A DNA stretch of 64,000 bases from Rhizophagus irregularis (Eukaryota > Glomeromycota > Glomeromycetes > Glomerales > Glomeraceae). The translations under genes were made by a program, and so were the position numbers. This document shows, one piece after another, positions 45,751-56,934 of the stretch. The notes under the pieces were generated by a model, which worked only from the letters and a program-made list of their open reading frames with translations, did no database searches and was not told where the DNA came from. The stretch lies in the NCBI RefSeq assembly GCF_026210795.1, contig NC_089447.1:2668501-2732500 (forward strand), given 5' to 3'. Every line of letters begins with the position of its first letter. Position 1 is the stretch's first letter.

Positions 45751-46649
45751 TTAATTTTCAAACAAAAATAAATAAAAATAAATAAAGGTGAAAAAAAATT
45801 AATTTACTTTCGAAAAAATAATGTGCGAATTTAATCAGATGATTGATCGCACCCAATTTTCACACGAGCAAATACCCCTGGCTTTCGATCTTATCGGAAA
45901 ATTTTGTTACGTAGATGCCATGTAATAGAAATATTAATAATATATATTAATTAATACAGCAAAGAGATTTCCTAATGTCTTCCACATAGAAAAAGATGCA
46001 AATGAGGAAAGTATATCATTTCAAATAATTTAAAATGAAATAATTAAGTTAGTATTATTAATATTTAATTTGGTAATTAATTATCATTATAAATTTTTAT
46101 TTTTATTAAAGGGTATCAGTTAGAAACCTAACAATTATCATTATAAATTTTGGATAATTCTAAATCTCGTCCTCGCTTTTTTTCCAAAAAAGAATACTTT
46201 TTCGATCATTTAATTTTGGTCAGAATTAAATACATCACGTGATTTAACGAAAAAATTCTGAAAAAATGTTTGTCAAATAAGTTAAAAATGACATGGCTGT
46301 TCCTTATTGGCTGGAATAAGAAATGGTGCTCATAGAAGGTAGAAGTAAGGATCTGTTCTTTTAATGGATGAAGAGTTACAATTAGGGTCTTTTTCTTTTG
46401 ATATATAAGACTGTAATATTGTTTCATAAAATAAAATAAGTTAAAATAACATTCAAACCCATTTTTGATGTTTTAAGTAAACTTGCAGAGTAGGCAAAAA
46501 TATACATATTTTTTTAAAAATTTTATATATTAAGGTTTATTTTATAAATTATTAGTAATTTAAAATTTATAATATTTAAAAAAATTTTTTCTATGATTCT
46601 ATTACAGTTATTAGGAGAGTTACATATATTACGTAATATTCAGTTTAAT
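45751..46649. other. Intergenic; contains a decayed arm of a foldback element
   Basis: No gene supported. At about 46449-46510 the sequence AAGTAAACTTGCAGAGTAGG and its surroundings resemble the inner arm of the MITE at 46955-47365 (AAGTAAATTTGCACAGCAGG), so an older fragment of that family lies here. Confidence 0.5.
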
Positions 46650-48010
46650 ATAAACTTACTCTTGACGATGTCGCATGTAATTAAATTGATAGAATGTACA
46701 TTCTCAATCTTTGGATGATTCTCATATATAATTTTTGTGCATTATGAACATTGGCCATATTATTGGAAACTACAGCATATATTCGATCTTTTCCAATACC
46801 TTCTATAACCTTTTCAATTACCATAACTAAATATTCTGCAGTATGCGAATTTTCAGACAAATCAGAAAGTTGATAAAGATATTCTTTATGCGATGGAGTC
46901 ATTACAATGAAGTTCCAAATTGAACGATGTGTATTAGACGTCCAACCATCAAAGGGGGTCGTCTAAAGCCGTGTTCAATCATGTGACTTGACATTTTATA
47001 AATAAGCCATTTTTTTATGAACTAAGACTAATGTAAGTATGAAGGTTATAAAATAAGTGTATTTTGGCCTGCTTTACAAGTTTACTTAATGAAAAAAAGC
47101 TGGTTTTAAACACTGTTTTTGACTTTACATATGAACGAATAATCTTTGCCAATTATATCCAAAAATGGATGACGAAAATAAAAAATTCAAATAAGTCAAA
47201 AACGGTGTTCAAAACCCCATGTTACGCACTAAGTAAATTTGCACAGCAGGCTAAAATACATATATTATATGTAACTTGAAAGTTTTATGTATTGGCGAAA
47301 AAGTTTTATTTGTAAAAAATAAATTTTTTACAAGTCACGTGATCGAACACAGTTTTGGACGTCCCCCATCAAAGGCTAAATTATAAATTAATCTTATATA
47401 ATAAGTAAGATTAAATAAAAATCACGTATAATAGCCTATTTAATTTAATAAACCTAACATTAAATTCATTTTCTTTTCAAGCTCAGAATTAACTTTGAAG
47501 TTCACTTGAACTAATTCACGTTCAAGTAGTTGATTTACTAATACTTCCCTTGTTAATGTATTGTACCTGGCATTAAGCTCTTTTATAAAATTGATGAAAA
47601 AGGGATGTTCTACTATTCTAAACGCAATTCTGCACGCAATAAAAAATTTAACCAATGCACGATTAATTCGTGTACATCTTTGTTTGTTAAGCTCTGTTAA
47701 ATCATGGTAATCATCCATATTACTTTGACCTTCAGAGTATTTTCCTTTTTTGGATGACTTGGACTTATCTTGCCATTCCATTACTTTAGTCATATACCTT
47801 CTAACAACTACTGCTGGCGCATCTGGACAATGGTTTGAAAGATGCTCTTCAAGCTTTGAAACTTTACTGTGTGACCATATATTTTTACAGTACTTGCAAG
47901 AGGTGGCAAATTTGCCAGAACTAACAGCTTCTCCTTTATTAATATCTTCCCAAATGCTATTAGGTGGCCGACCTTCTCTATTTTTCTTTTTAATGGGTGA
48001 ATCTTCTGTG
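46650..48010 (-). pseudogene. hAT transposase relic (BED finger plus DUF659), interrupted by a MITE
   Basis: Minus-strand order: a BED-type zinc finger (about 48000-47800; REGRPPNSIWEDI, then CKYC and HLSNHC), the region 47793-47440 with FFIACRIAFRIVEHPFF and LVNQLLERELVQVNF, then FDGWTSNTHRSIWNFIV and VVSNNMANVHNAQK (46975-46720) of DUF659, then KIENVHSINLI near 46690. The BED half and the DUF659 half are separated by a probable intron (about 47441-47377) and by a 410-bp MITE that entered the exon just after the intron acceptor. A frame change occurs near 46715, a few residues appear deleted near 46690, and the C-terminal dimerisation domain is missing. Terminal repeats were not found. Confidence 0.75.
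46955..47365. mobile_element. ~410-bp foldback MITE with 9-10-bp target duplication (Mutator-like)
   Basis: Flanks share CCATCAAAGG (46946-46955 and 47366-47375). Ends are inverted: left GGGTCGTCTAAAGCCGTGTT, right in reverse complement GGGACGTCCAAAACTGTGTT, and the match continues through GATCACGTGACTTG. The arms pair over about 190 bp, with CCTGCTTTACAAGTTTACTT facing AAGTAAATTTGCACAGCAGG. A 9-10-bp duplication suggests a Mutator-like element. It is non-coding and younger than the hAT gene it interrupts. Confidence 0.8.
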
Positions 48011-48292
48011 ATCAGTCATTTGAAACAGTTTATTATTAATTTTATTATTAAGAAAATGGAAGAAAGTAAAAGAAACTTCAGTTTAGTATTAAAGGAGATG
48101 ACGGAATTGGGTTTATTAAATACATATTACGCATTTTCCTTTAATGAATATAAGCTTCTTAAAAAAAACTGCAAAAATGTGTAATATTATAATATTAATA
48201 TGGGAGTTAGAAATGAAAATTCTAACACTAGATAAAGCTTAAAAGAACTAAGACGATGTTAAAATATTGAAGTTTAATCTTTTATCTGTAGA

Positions 48293-50609
48293 TAAGGATG
48301 GAGTTAATTAACTATGGTTAATTAACTGCAGTTAATTAACGGTTAATTTGGTTAATTATAATTAAGTAAATTTGGTTAATTAACAGTTAATTTGGTTAAT
48401 TATAAATTAGCCAATTAAAAGAAGTGATTACAGTCACGTGACCGATTTTGATTTTTATCAATCTTTTTTTCAATAATTTTTTTTATTTTTCAATTTAACA
48501 ATGACTAAAAAAAGGTGCTGTTTGGAAACATTGGACTATTATTACGCAAAACCAAACAGAAAGTAATAAAAATAACTTCCATTCTACGTACTGTACAATG
48601 TAATTATTGTTCTAAAGTTTTGAATAGAGCTGTCCCTACACGAATGTAAAATCATCTTGATAAAGAATGTCTAGGAGCACCAGATAATGCAAAGTCTAAA
48701 AAAAATATTAATTCACAAGGTTCCACAACTAGCACTATTTACATTCCAACTATTACTCCAAATACTACTTATACAAATATACCTGTAAAATGAATTAAAA
48801 TAACTAAAACATCTAAGATTAAGAATTTTGTTGATCGTATAAGTGAAGAAGAACAAGACGACCTTGAAATTCAACTAGCACAAGCATTATTTTCAGCTGG
48901 AGTACCATTTGCCTTTGTTGAAAATCTGCTTGTCATTCAATTTTTTAAATGTCTTCGGCTATCCTTCAAGTTGCCAAATAGGAGAAAACTTGCTGGAGAT
49001 TTATTAAATGATATTTACGATGAAGTAAAATTACAAACTGATGAACAAATTTCCAAAGCAAAGACTCTTTGTATGGTTTCTGATGGTTGGTTTAATATTA
49101 ATTGAGAATCAGTACAAAATTTTATCATTTGTACTTTTAAACCAGTTTTTTTTAATGCTACATTTTCAGGTGAAGAATTCCATACAGAAGAATGGATTTC
49201 AAATGAAATTATTCAACAAATGGAAGCTATTGGTGTTCAAAAATTTTCAGCTGTTATTACGGATACAGCTAGTGTAATAAAATCAGCATGGAAATGAATT
49301 GAGAAAAAATATTCCAATGTTGTTTGTCTTGGGTGTAACTCTCATGTTATTAATCTTTTAATTGAGGATGTTTTAAAGATTGATGAAATTAAAACTATAG
49401 TTGAAAATTCTAAAATGATAGTAAATTATTTTAAGTCTTATGTACAATCAGCAGCAAAATTAAACGTATTCAAGGTGAAAATTATAATAAAGAGATTGCG
49501 TTGATTTTACCAGTACTTACATGATGGGGATCACATCTTAGCTGCTTTCAGTCACTTCAAAAATCAAAAACTGCTCTTGAACAAACATTAATGGATCCTG
49601 ATATCCGTAAAAAAATAAATAATACAGTAAGAAATTTTGTATTATCAGAAAATTTTTGGAATATGTTGGACACAAATCATACAATTATAAAATTTTTAGA
49701 GCCAATGGTTATAGCGTTAAAATTGTTTGAATCAGACACATCTACTTTTTCAACTGTTTATTTTCACTTCAAAAAATTAATGCATCAAGTTAGTGAAATC
49801 TCTTGTAATTTTTCTAACAATATTCAACAACTTGTTCAAAAATGGTGGAATTATACATACCATCCTGTTATGATGGCTGCTTATATGTTAGATTCATGTT
49901 TTTTAGAAAAAAGCAAAAATACTGATATAGAGACAATGGGATATAGAGAATTCACAGAATTCACAAGTAAAAGGTTCGGTCAAGAGGAATCTGTAATTAT
50001 ATTTACAGAATTAGTAAAATTTCGTCAAAAAAATTCACCATATGATAATAAAACGATTTGGTTATCATTAACTAACCTTAATCTGTCTGTATGGTGGCAA
50101 TCTTGGCCAAATAGTAGCCTTCAACAACTAGCTATTAAGATTCTTTCAATTCCAACGTCATTCGCCGTCGCTGAAAGAAATTTTTCTACATTTGGGTTTA
50201 TTCATAATAAAATCTGTAATTGATTGCAAAATGAATGTATTAAGAAGTTGATTTATATTTACAGAAATCTTCAGTTGTACGAAAAGGAGTTAAAAAAAAA
50301 ATTAATACATAATCAGCGTAATGATAATAACAATAATGATATAAATAATAATAATAATAATACTGGTAACGATAACAATAATGATGATGATGATAGAATA
50401 TTCAGGTTAGAATTAAATATTACGGATTTAGCAACTGAATAATAAATAAATTTTGATAAATATAAAATAAAAATATAAGTTTAATTAAATAAATTATAAA
50501 AATTATAAAAATTTGTTATAATAGATCAGAAATTATAATTGGGTTAATTAACGGTTAATTAACGGTTAATTAACCCAAATTATAATTAACCGTTAATTTA
50601 TCATCCCTA
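48293..50609 (+). mobile_element. hAT transposon with 8-bp target duplication, inactive
   Basis: The element is bounded by TCTGTAGA on both sides (48285-48292 and 50610-50617), the 8-bp duplication of hAT elements. Its ends are TAAGGATGG and, in reverse complement, TAGGGATGA. Both subterminal regions are filled with repeated GGTTAATTAAC-like words, likely transposase binding sites. The 2.3-kb interior encodes one transposase in decayed form. Confidence 0.9.
48500..50442 (+). pseudogene. hAT transposase (BED finger, RNase H-like core, hAT dimerisation domain)
   Basis: Protein order: BED finger (VQCNYCSKVLNRAVP, then NHLDKEC), catalytic core with KTLCMVSDGWFNIN and FSAVITDTASVIKSAWK, then VVCLGCNSHVINLLIEDV, and C-terminal dimerisation region WWQSWPNSSLQQLAIKILSI then FAVAERNFSTFG. 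It is broken by six in-frame stops and one 1-nt frameshift near 49465. Five of the stops are TGA (near 48792, 49103, 49296, 49522 and 50221); each falls where Arg is expected (for example T-stop-WGSHL for TRWGSHL), i.e. CGA changed to TGA. The sixth is TAA near 48647. The tail has Asn/Asp runs. Confidence 0.9.
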
Positions 50610-50617
50610 TCTGTAGA

Positions 50618-51339
50618 TTATTTGATCATCTAAATTATATTATTAATTGGTATAACTTGGCGTAACTATATGTAAATCTTATGATCAACTATGCCAAAAT
50701 TATGGAGAAACCTATTATAGAGGTTTCAGCATATTTCAGCAATTTCGCAATTTTGACATATAAGAGGTTTCACCTTTCGGCATTAGACCAAACAGGTTTC
50801 AGCAAGCAACCTTACTTTAAGTACTAAATAAAACTTAAAAATTCCATTTTTTGCAAATATCTCATGATCTACCAGTCCAATTTGAGCAATCTTTTTTTTA
50901 TTTTGAAGAGCTTAATGAAAGCTATCAAACAAAAAAATGGCTCAAAGCTGATCACTATATTATAAGATAATTGTAAAATATCTCTCTGATACTATACAAT
51001 TCTATGAAATTTTTTAAGAGAGATACTATACATAAGAGGATATTATGGTTCATGATATATGGTAGATGTTAAGTAATTTATTATATTTTTTATATAACTG
51101 TAATTATAAATAGTATTTTTTAATGAAATATATTTTTTTTGCACTTGTGATATATCACATCTTTTCTTTTTAATAATAAATTACACATAAAACTATTAAT
51201 TATGATTTCTTAAATATTTCTATTGAATAATATATTTTTTTTTTCACAGAATATTAAAAAAACTTTCAAATAATAAAAAAGAAAGCTACTGCTTATATAT
51301 AAAGTAGAAAAACTAATATATATGCTTTTAAAACTATTT
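50618..51339. other. Intergenic DNA with a small MITE fragment
   Basis: At about 50690-50815 there is a fragment ending GGTTTCAGCAAGCAACCTTA that resembles one end of the 243-bp MITEs at 51349 and 54274, more diverged. The rest is AT-rich without genes. Confidence 0.5.
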
Positions 51340-51348
51340 AGCTTATCT

Positions 51349-51591
51349 AAGGTTGCTTGCCGAACCCTAGGGGTTTAGGCAAGATGGCGTTTCGCCAAAA
51401 AGCGAAATTCTGCCGAAACTATATTAAAGTTATATTAAAAAACTGGTGAAACTTTAGAGAAAGGCGAAACTGCTGAAACTTATTATAAATGCTGAAACTG
51501 CCGAAACTCTGCCGAAACTATAATAAATCTATAGTAAAATTTTGACGAAACTAATCGTAGGATTTTGAAGAGGTTTAGACAAGCAACCTTA
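51349..51591. mobile_element. 243-bp MITE, copy 1, 9-bp target duplication
   Basis: The flanks are AGCTTATCT (51340-51348 and 51592-51600). The element starts AAGGTTGCTTGCCGAA and ends AGACAAGCAACCTTA, giving inverted ends of about 11 bp. The interior repeats GCCGAAACT-like words. Same length as the copy at 54274, in the opposite orientation. Confidence 0.85.
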
Positions 51592-51600
51592 AGCTTATCT

Positions 51601-52005
51601 AACTTAAAAAACTGATGAGAAAACTAATGGGAAGACTAATAGAGAGTTTGCGAAAGAAAAAAATATTTCTTCATATTAGAAAATCTAGGACAAGTTCTTC
51701 CTTCTAAATTGGATTATGTAAATTTAAGTTTCATCATTAAAGATAGTTATTTTAGAGTATTTTTATCTATTATTATAAATAAATTAAATTTATATCATAT
51801 AACCTTATAATACAATATGATTTAATTTGTAAAATGTAATTTTATATTTCAAGCTGTAGTAACTTGTAAAATTTTGTAAAATATCCTAATTTTGTTAATT
51901 CTGAAAATTAATCTATATGCTTATCTACAATATGTCGCATTTCTCTTTTTTAATAATTTTTATATATTAATTATATTAATCATTTTAATTATATAATTTT
52001 ATTAA
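51601..52005. other. AT-rich spacer
   Basis: Nothing recognised between two MITEs. Confidence 0.5.
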
Positions 52006-52529
52006 CACAGGTCGAAAAGTGAAAAATCAGGCACCAATCGGTCACCAATCAGGTAGCTGATTGGTGACTGATTGGTGCCTGATAGTTTTATTTTCCAAAT
52101 ACGTCATAATCAGGCAGTTTGCTAACTTTTGATCCAGTGATCAGAAAAAGATGAAATATAGCTCATTGGAATCGTCTCAACAAGACGAATCTAATGGTAG
52201 TAAAATCGCATCTCTAGGATTAATAGTTAATAAAAAATTAAATAAAATATAAATGATACATTTTCATTTTTATATTTTACTTAATTTCTCATCAAGTATT
52301 AATCCTAGAAATGCGATTTTACTACCATTAGATTCGTCTTGTTGAGACGATTCCAATGAGCTATATTTCATCTTTTTCTGATCACTGGATCAAAAGTTAG
52401 CAAACTGCCTGATTGGTGACGGTATTTGGCGAAAATGCCAATCAGGCACCAATCGGTCACCAATCAGGTACCTGATTGGTGACCGATTGGTGACTGATTG
52501 ATGCCTGATTTTTCACTTTTCGACCTGTG
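52006..52529. mobile_element. 524-bp foldback MITE, Harbinger-like, younger copy
   Basis: Starts CACAGGTCGAAAAGTGAAAA and ends with its reverse complement. Flanked by TAA on both sides (52003-52005, 52530-52532), the 3-bp duplication typical of PIF/Harbinger elements. The two arms pair almost perfectly around a centre near 52255. Subterminal sequence repeats ACCAATCGGTCACCAATCAG. It is better preserved than its relative at 3306-3811. Confidence 0.88.
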
Positions 52530-52532
52530 TAA

Positions 52533-54264
52533 GATTTCTTATTTTTTAAAAATTTCTAATATAAGATTTTATGCATTTTATACTATGTATTATAAGAAAT
52601 TTTATATTATGTGTATTTTTAACTGCTTTAAAGTTTTTTTAATATATTAAAAAGGATTTAGAATATTATTTTGACTTTTCTATGTAATATATTATAGAAG
52701 TGTAACATAATGTAGGTGCAATAAAAAATAAAACTTTTATTTTGAAATTCAAAAATTTATAAAATTTTTATTTTTTATAAAAATATTTTTTGTATTATAA
52801 TTTTAAAATAAATTTGTTAAAATTTATATAAAAGTTTATTTAAATATATATCTAAAATTATAACTTTAACTAAATAGTAAGTAATGCAAATAAATAATCA
52901 GTTCAGTACCATTTTTTTTAAATAATAAAAATTTTTCTTTTTTATTTTTAATTATTTTTCTTTAAGCTTTCTTTTATTTTTTATAATATCTTAGTTTATA
53001 TACTCTTTCTTTTTAATATTAGTAATTTTTTAATTTTTGAGTCTGTACAAAAATTTTTAATGTAAAAGCAGGATGATGAAATAGTTGGACTGAAAATGTA
53101 ATAGAACAGGAATTAAAAAACAGAATATCTTAGAGAGAAAGAAATCTTAAATAACAACATTATGAAAATTATTATATGGCTTGAAAAATTTTAAATATAA
53201 TTTTTAAACATAAAAAGAGCTTTTGACAAACGACTTATTACTAAGGATTTCGTTATATTTTTTCAACAAACTTCATACTAACAGATTAATGTTTTTTAAG
53301 ATATTTAAAGATATTATCAAAAAACATGCAATAGCTTTACAACATAATTTTAAGTACCTAAAAACTACCTTTAGGATACTTTTATTAGTCTATTAAAGTG
53401 CTACGAATATAACTTTTCAAACCTTCTTCTTTGCCCATTGTTTAATTCTTACTGCCAGCCTTTTCTATTCATCAATCATATGACTTCTGATTATGATGTT
53501 CTCTAAAGATTTTTGAATTAGAATATGTCTAAAATTAAATATGTTTTTAGACATTTTTCGCAAATTCTGAACTAACTGAACAAAAAAATTCTTAATACGA
53601 GAGTAACTACACTTTAGATTTAACTCCAAAATGGACAATTTCTTTTAGATAATTAATGGTTCTATTCTTTATTTGATATTGTGAAAATAATTGATATTGA
53701 TTTCTTTTTAAACAATACTTGATAAAGGCTCACTTTCAATTGTTCTTACACATTTCAAAAGAAGAAGAATAAAAATAAAATTTTATTTTGTAGAACTGAT
53801 TTGTATTTAATTTTTTACTGTTTCTTGTTATTTTTTTCTTTTATTTGTTTTTTTTATTTTTCTCTTCTATTATTTTCAATTTTTTCTATAGGATATAGAG
53901 TTATTTATTTATTTGATAGATGTTTTAAGAATTTGAATAGATGGCCACCTACTATATTTGTGTATTTTATCTAATGGTCAGTCTTTTATCCTATTTACTT
54001 CTTAAAAATTTTCACAAATATGGGTCTATTAATTCTAATACCTTGATGAATTTAGAGGAAGTAATTAAAGTCTGAAGAGTACTTCAACCTGGTCTTTTTT
54101 CTATTAATTTAATTAAGTCCTATAAAGTAGATACAGATCTCTTTTGAAGTTTACTTAGATTTGAATTGGTAGTAGATTTAATAAAGTGTTTTTTGTTAAT
54201 TTTTTTACTAATTTACTTTGTAAGAAAAATAATTTTTTTATCTATGATGCAGTAGATCCTGTAG
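52533..54264. other. AT-rich DNA without genes
   Basis: Scattered short frames, heavy in stops. No domain, RNA or terminal repeat supported. Confidence 0.5.
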
Positions 54265-54273
54265 ATTCTATTT

Positions 54274-54516
54274 AAGGTTGCTTGTCTAAACCTCTTCAAA
54301 ATCCTACGATTAGTTTCGTCAAAATTTTACTATAGATTTATTATAGTTTCGGCAGAATTTCGGCAGTTTCAGCATTTATAATAAGTTTCGGCAGTTTCGC
54401 CTTTCTCCAAAGTTTCGCCAGTTTTTTAATATAACTTTAATATAGTTTCGGCAGAATTTCGCTTTTCGGTGAAACGCCATCTTGCCTAAACCTCTAGGTT
54501 TCGGCAAGCAACCTTA
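54274..54516. mobile_element. 243-bp MITE, copy 2, inverted relative to copy 1
   Basis: Starts AAGGTTGCTTGTCTAAAC and ends CGGCAAGCAACCTTA. Flanks ATTCTATTT and ATTCTATTA match in 8 of 9 positions. Its reverse complement aligns along the full length with copy 1 at 51349-51591. Confidence 0.85.
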
Positions 54517-54726
54517 ATTCTATTACGTAGAAAAAGAGATGTTTGCTAAGAAAGATTATTTCATACATGTTTAATCTCTAAGTGTAATTTCCATCTAACA
54601 GTATATATATAGGGTATTTTCTATAATATGACGAGTGATTTGTTAGTTAATAATGTTAGATTTTTTAATATATAATATTTTGTATTTATGTATTTCTATA
54701 TTTAATAAGGACGAAATAAATATATA

Positions 54727-55231
54727 CAGGGGGTGAGGTACGTAGATACGTCGCCATCATAGTGGAATTAGACGGAGTAAAGTTTTGATTTGCGTACAAT
54801 TTTAGAATTTTTCATCTATAGTTAGGTCATCAAGATTGCGTATTTTTTATCAAAATTTTTATATGTAAAAAATTAGTTTGCGTATTTTTGGCCTAAATTT
54901 GACTAATCTTATATATATAATATATTTACTGTATGTACTAACCGCATTGTAATATTTAGTATTAATTGAAAGAAATTTCTAAGGGTTAAAAAGTGAAATT
55001 TTAGAAAAATATTATTAAAAAAATGGTAAATTCTATTTTTTCACATTAGTATTTGGTTTTATAAATAATATAGAAGCCATGATAAAATAATTAATAACTT
55101 ATTGTCTGAAATTTTATTTGCGTATTTTTGCAGGATTTTCAATATCAGGTGTCAATTATGCGTACTACTCATATAAAAAGTCTCTGCGTACAGCTCATAG
55201 TAAAAAAATTTTTCGCCACCTGGCCACCCTA
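54727..55231. mobile_element. ~505-bp putative DNA transposon remnant
   Basis: The left end CAGGGGGTGAGGTACGTAG and the right end read in reverse, TAGGGTGGCCAGGTGGCG, are partly similar, and both sides lie in TATATA. The interior carries repeated TTGCGTA words on both flanks. The target duplication cannot be read inside the TA repeat. No coding sequence. Confidence 0.45.
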
Positions 55232-56865
55232 TATATATATTTTACGTTAAACATTTATCTTTTAATAAATTAGTGAATATACTGCGGTTAAAAAAAAAAA
55301 AAGTAAGTAATGCAAATTCATAATTTTATATATTATATAATTAAATATTTTATAAATTATCTCTTAAATAGTAAAACATTGTAAGTAAATTTGCTTGCAA
55401 TTTTATTAAAAATTCAGTTCTCATCTATATAATAATTAATTATATATTATAAGATTGAAGATTAACTATTAGTTAAAAGTTGTATTTTTTAGATAACAAA
55501 AAATTTTAAAAAATTTTGCATTTAACTTTAATGATCTTTGATTGTGATTACTAGTGTTCTTCACAAATCGAATCAAATCAAGTTTCAAATCAATTTTTTA
55601 TATAATAAAATTTGTCCTATGCTAATTTTTATAATACTTTAACTATATTATTTATGTAATACAAGTCTATGCAAGTTATTTTGAGTCGCATATGCAGAAC
55701 ACTAATTACTGGTTACATTAAAATTTAATAGAATATGTAAAATTTACTATAGGAAATAATATTTATTATTATAGATTTTGATATTTAGAAGTACTAGTAT
55801 TTTAACTTTACATAAAATCCTAAAAAATAAATTATTTTTATAAATTTATAAAAGATATATAAAGCTAAATTTTATCATCTCTATTTTATTTATTAAAGTA
55901 TGAAGTTTATAAGAAAAAAAAAATATATTAAAAATATTTTGTAATAAAATAGAATATTATGGTAAAGAAAATTAATTTATTATATAAAAATTCTGATGTT
56001 ATTTTTTCATAGTTAATTTATGTCTAATTTAATGATCATCTATATATCAAACTAATACAATTAATGTTAAAAATGTAGATTAATATAACTGCAAAATTAT
56101 AGAATATTGACAAACTTTGTATTTAAATATAATTTTTATTTAAAAAATTGCAGACAAATTTGCTTGCAAAACCATTTAAAGAATACTTAATTAATTATTA
56201 TTAATAGTAGATATTTTATATAGATTTTTTTTATATTTTATATTTTATATATAAGGATTTTGAACATCTCTCATATAACTTAAAGGTAATGTACAGTAAA
56301 ATGCATTTTTAGCAATAATTCAGTCAATATTGATGCTAAAAATGCTCTTATTGAGATGAATCCAATAAGCTTAAATTTGTTAAATTCTAATTACTGAATT
56401 ACTTAAAAGCAGAGGTATGTATGATAAGAAAATTTGAAAATACTCTAAAATATATAATTCTGGCCAAAATTAACATATAAACTCTATGCAAACTCTAATG
56501 TAAGTTGTATAAAAGGTATTCAGAGTTCTTATATATATAGTAATAAATTATTTATTATATAATGCAAGCTATAGTATCTTTATATATAATATTTTCTTTT
56601 TTTTTTAATTTTACTATTTAAACATTCTAATTTTATTTAATTTACATATGTAAATAATTTTTTGAATATACCTTTATTTTTTTTTTTTTTTAATGATTTA
56701 TATATGCTTTATTGATATTAAGTTTATATATCATACAAACAAATTATCATGAGCTATATCCACCCAGAAGGATGCAATCATCAAAATGCCAATACAAATA
56801 AAAATAAAAGTAAATAAATAAAAATTAGTAATACTATATTTATCTATAAAAAGTTATTATTATCT
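55232..56865. other. AT-rich DNA without genes
   Basis: No frame, structured RNA or clear repeat boundary that I can support. It runs up to the poly(T) that marks the LINE 3' end. Confidence 0.5.
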
Positions 56866-56934
56866 TTTTTTTTTTTTTTTTTTCTTCATTCCCATTCCTT
56901 TTCCATTCAGAATTTAAATTCAGAATAATGATAG

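Noticed and set aside
45413-45771. Plus-strand proteins over the thioredoxin exons
   Set aside because: The minus strand gives in-frame exons with a WCPVC motif and good splice sites; the plus frames are shadows.
48500-50225. Use of TGA as a sense codon in the transposase
   Set aside because: Core genes in the same window use TGA as a true stop (the aldo/keto reductase ends TGA), and the TGA sites match Arg codons changed by C-to-T transition. Decay explains them better than recoding.
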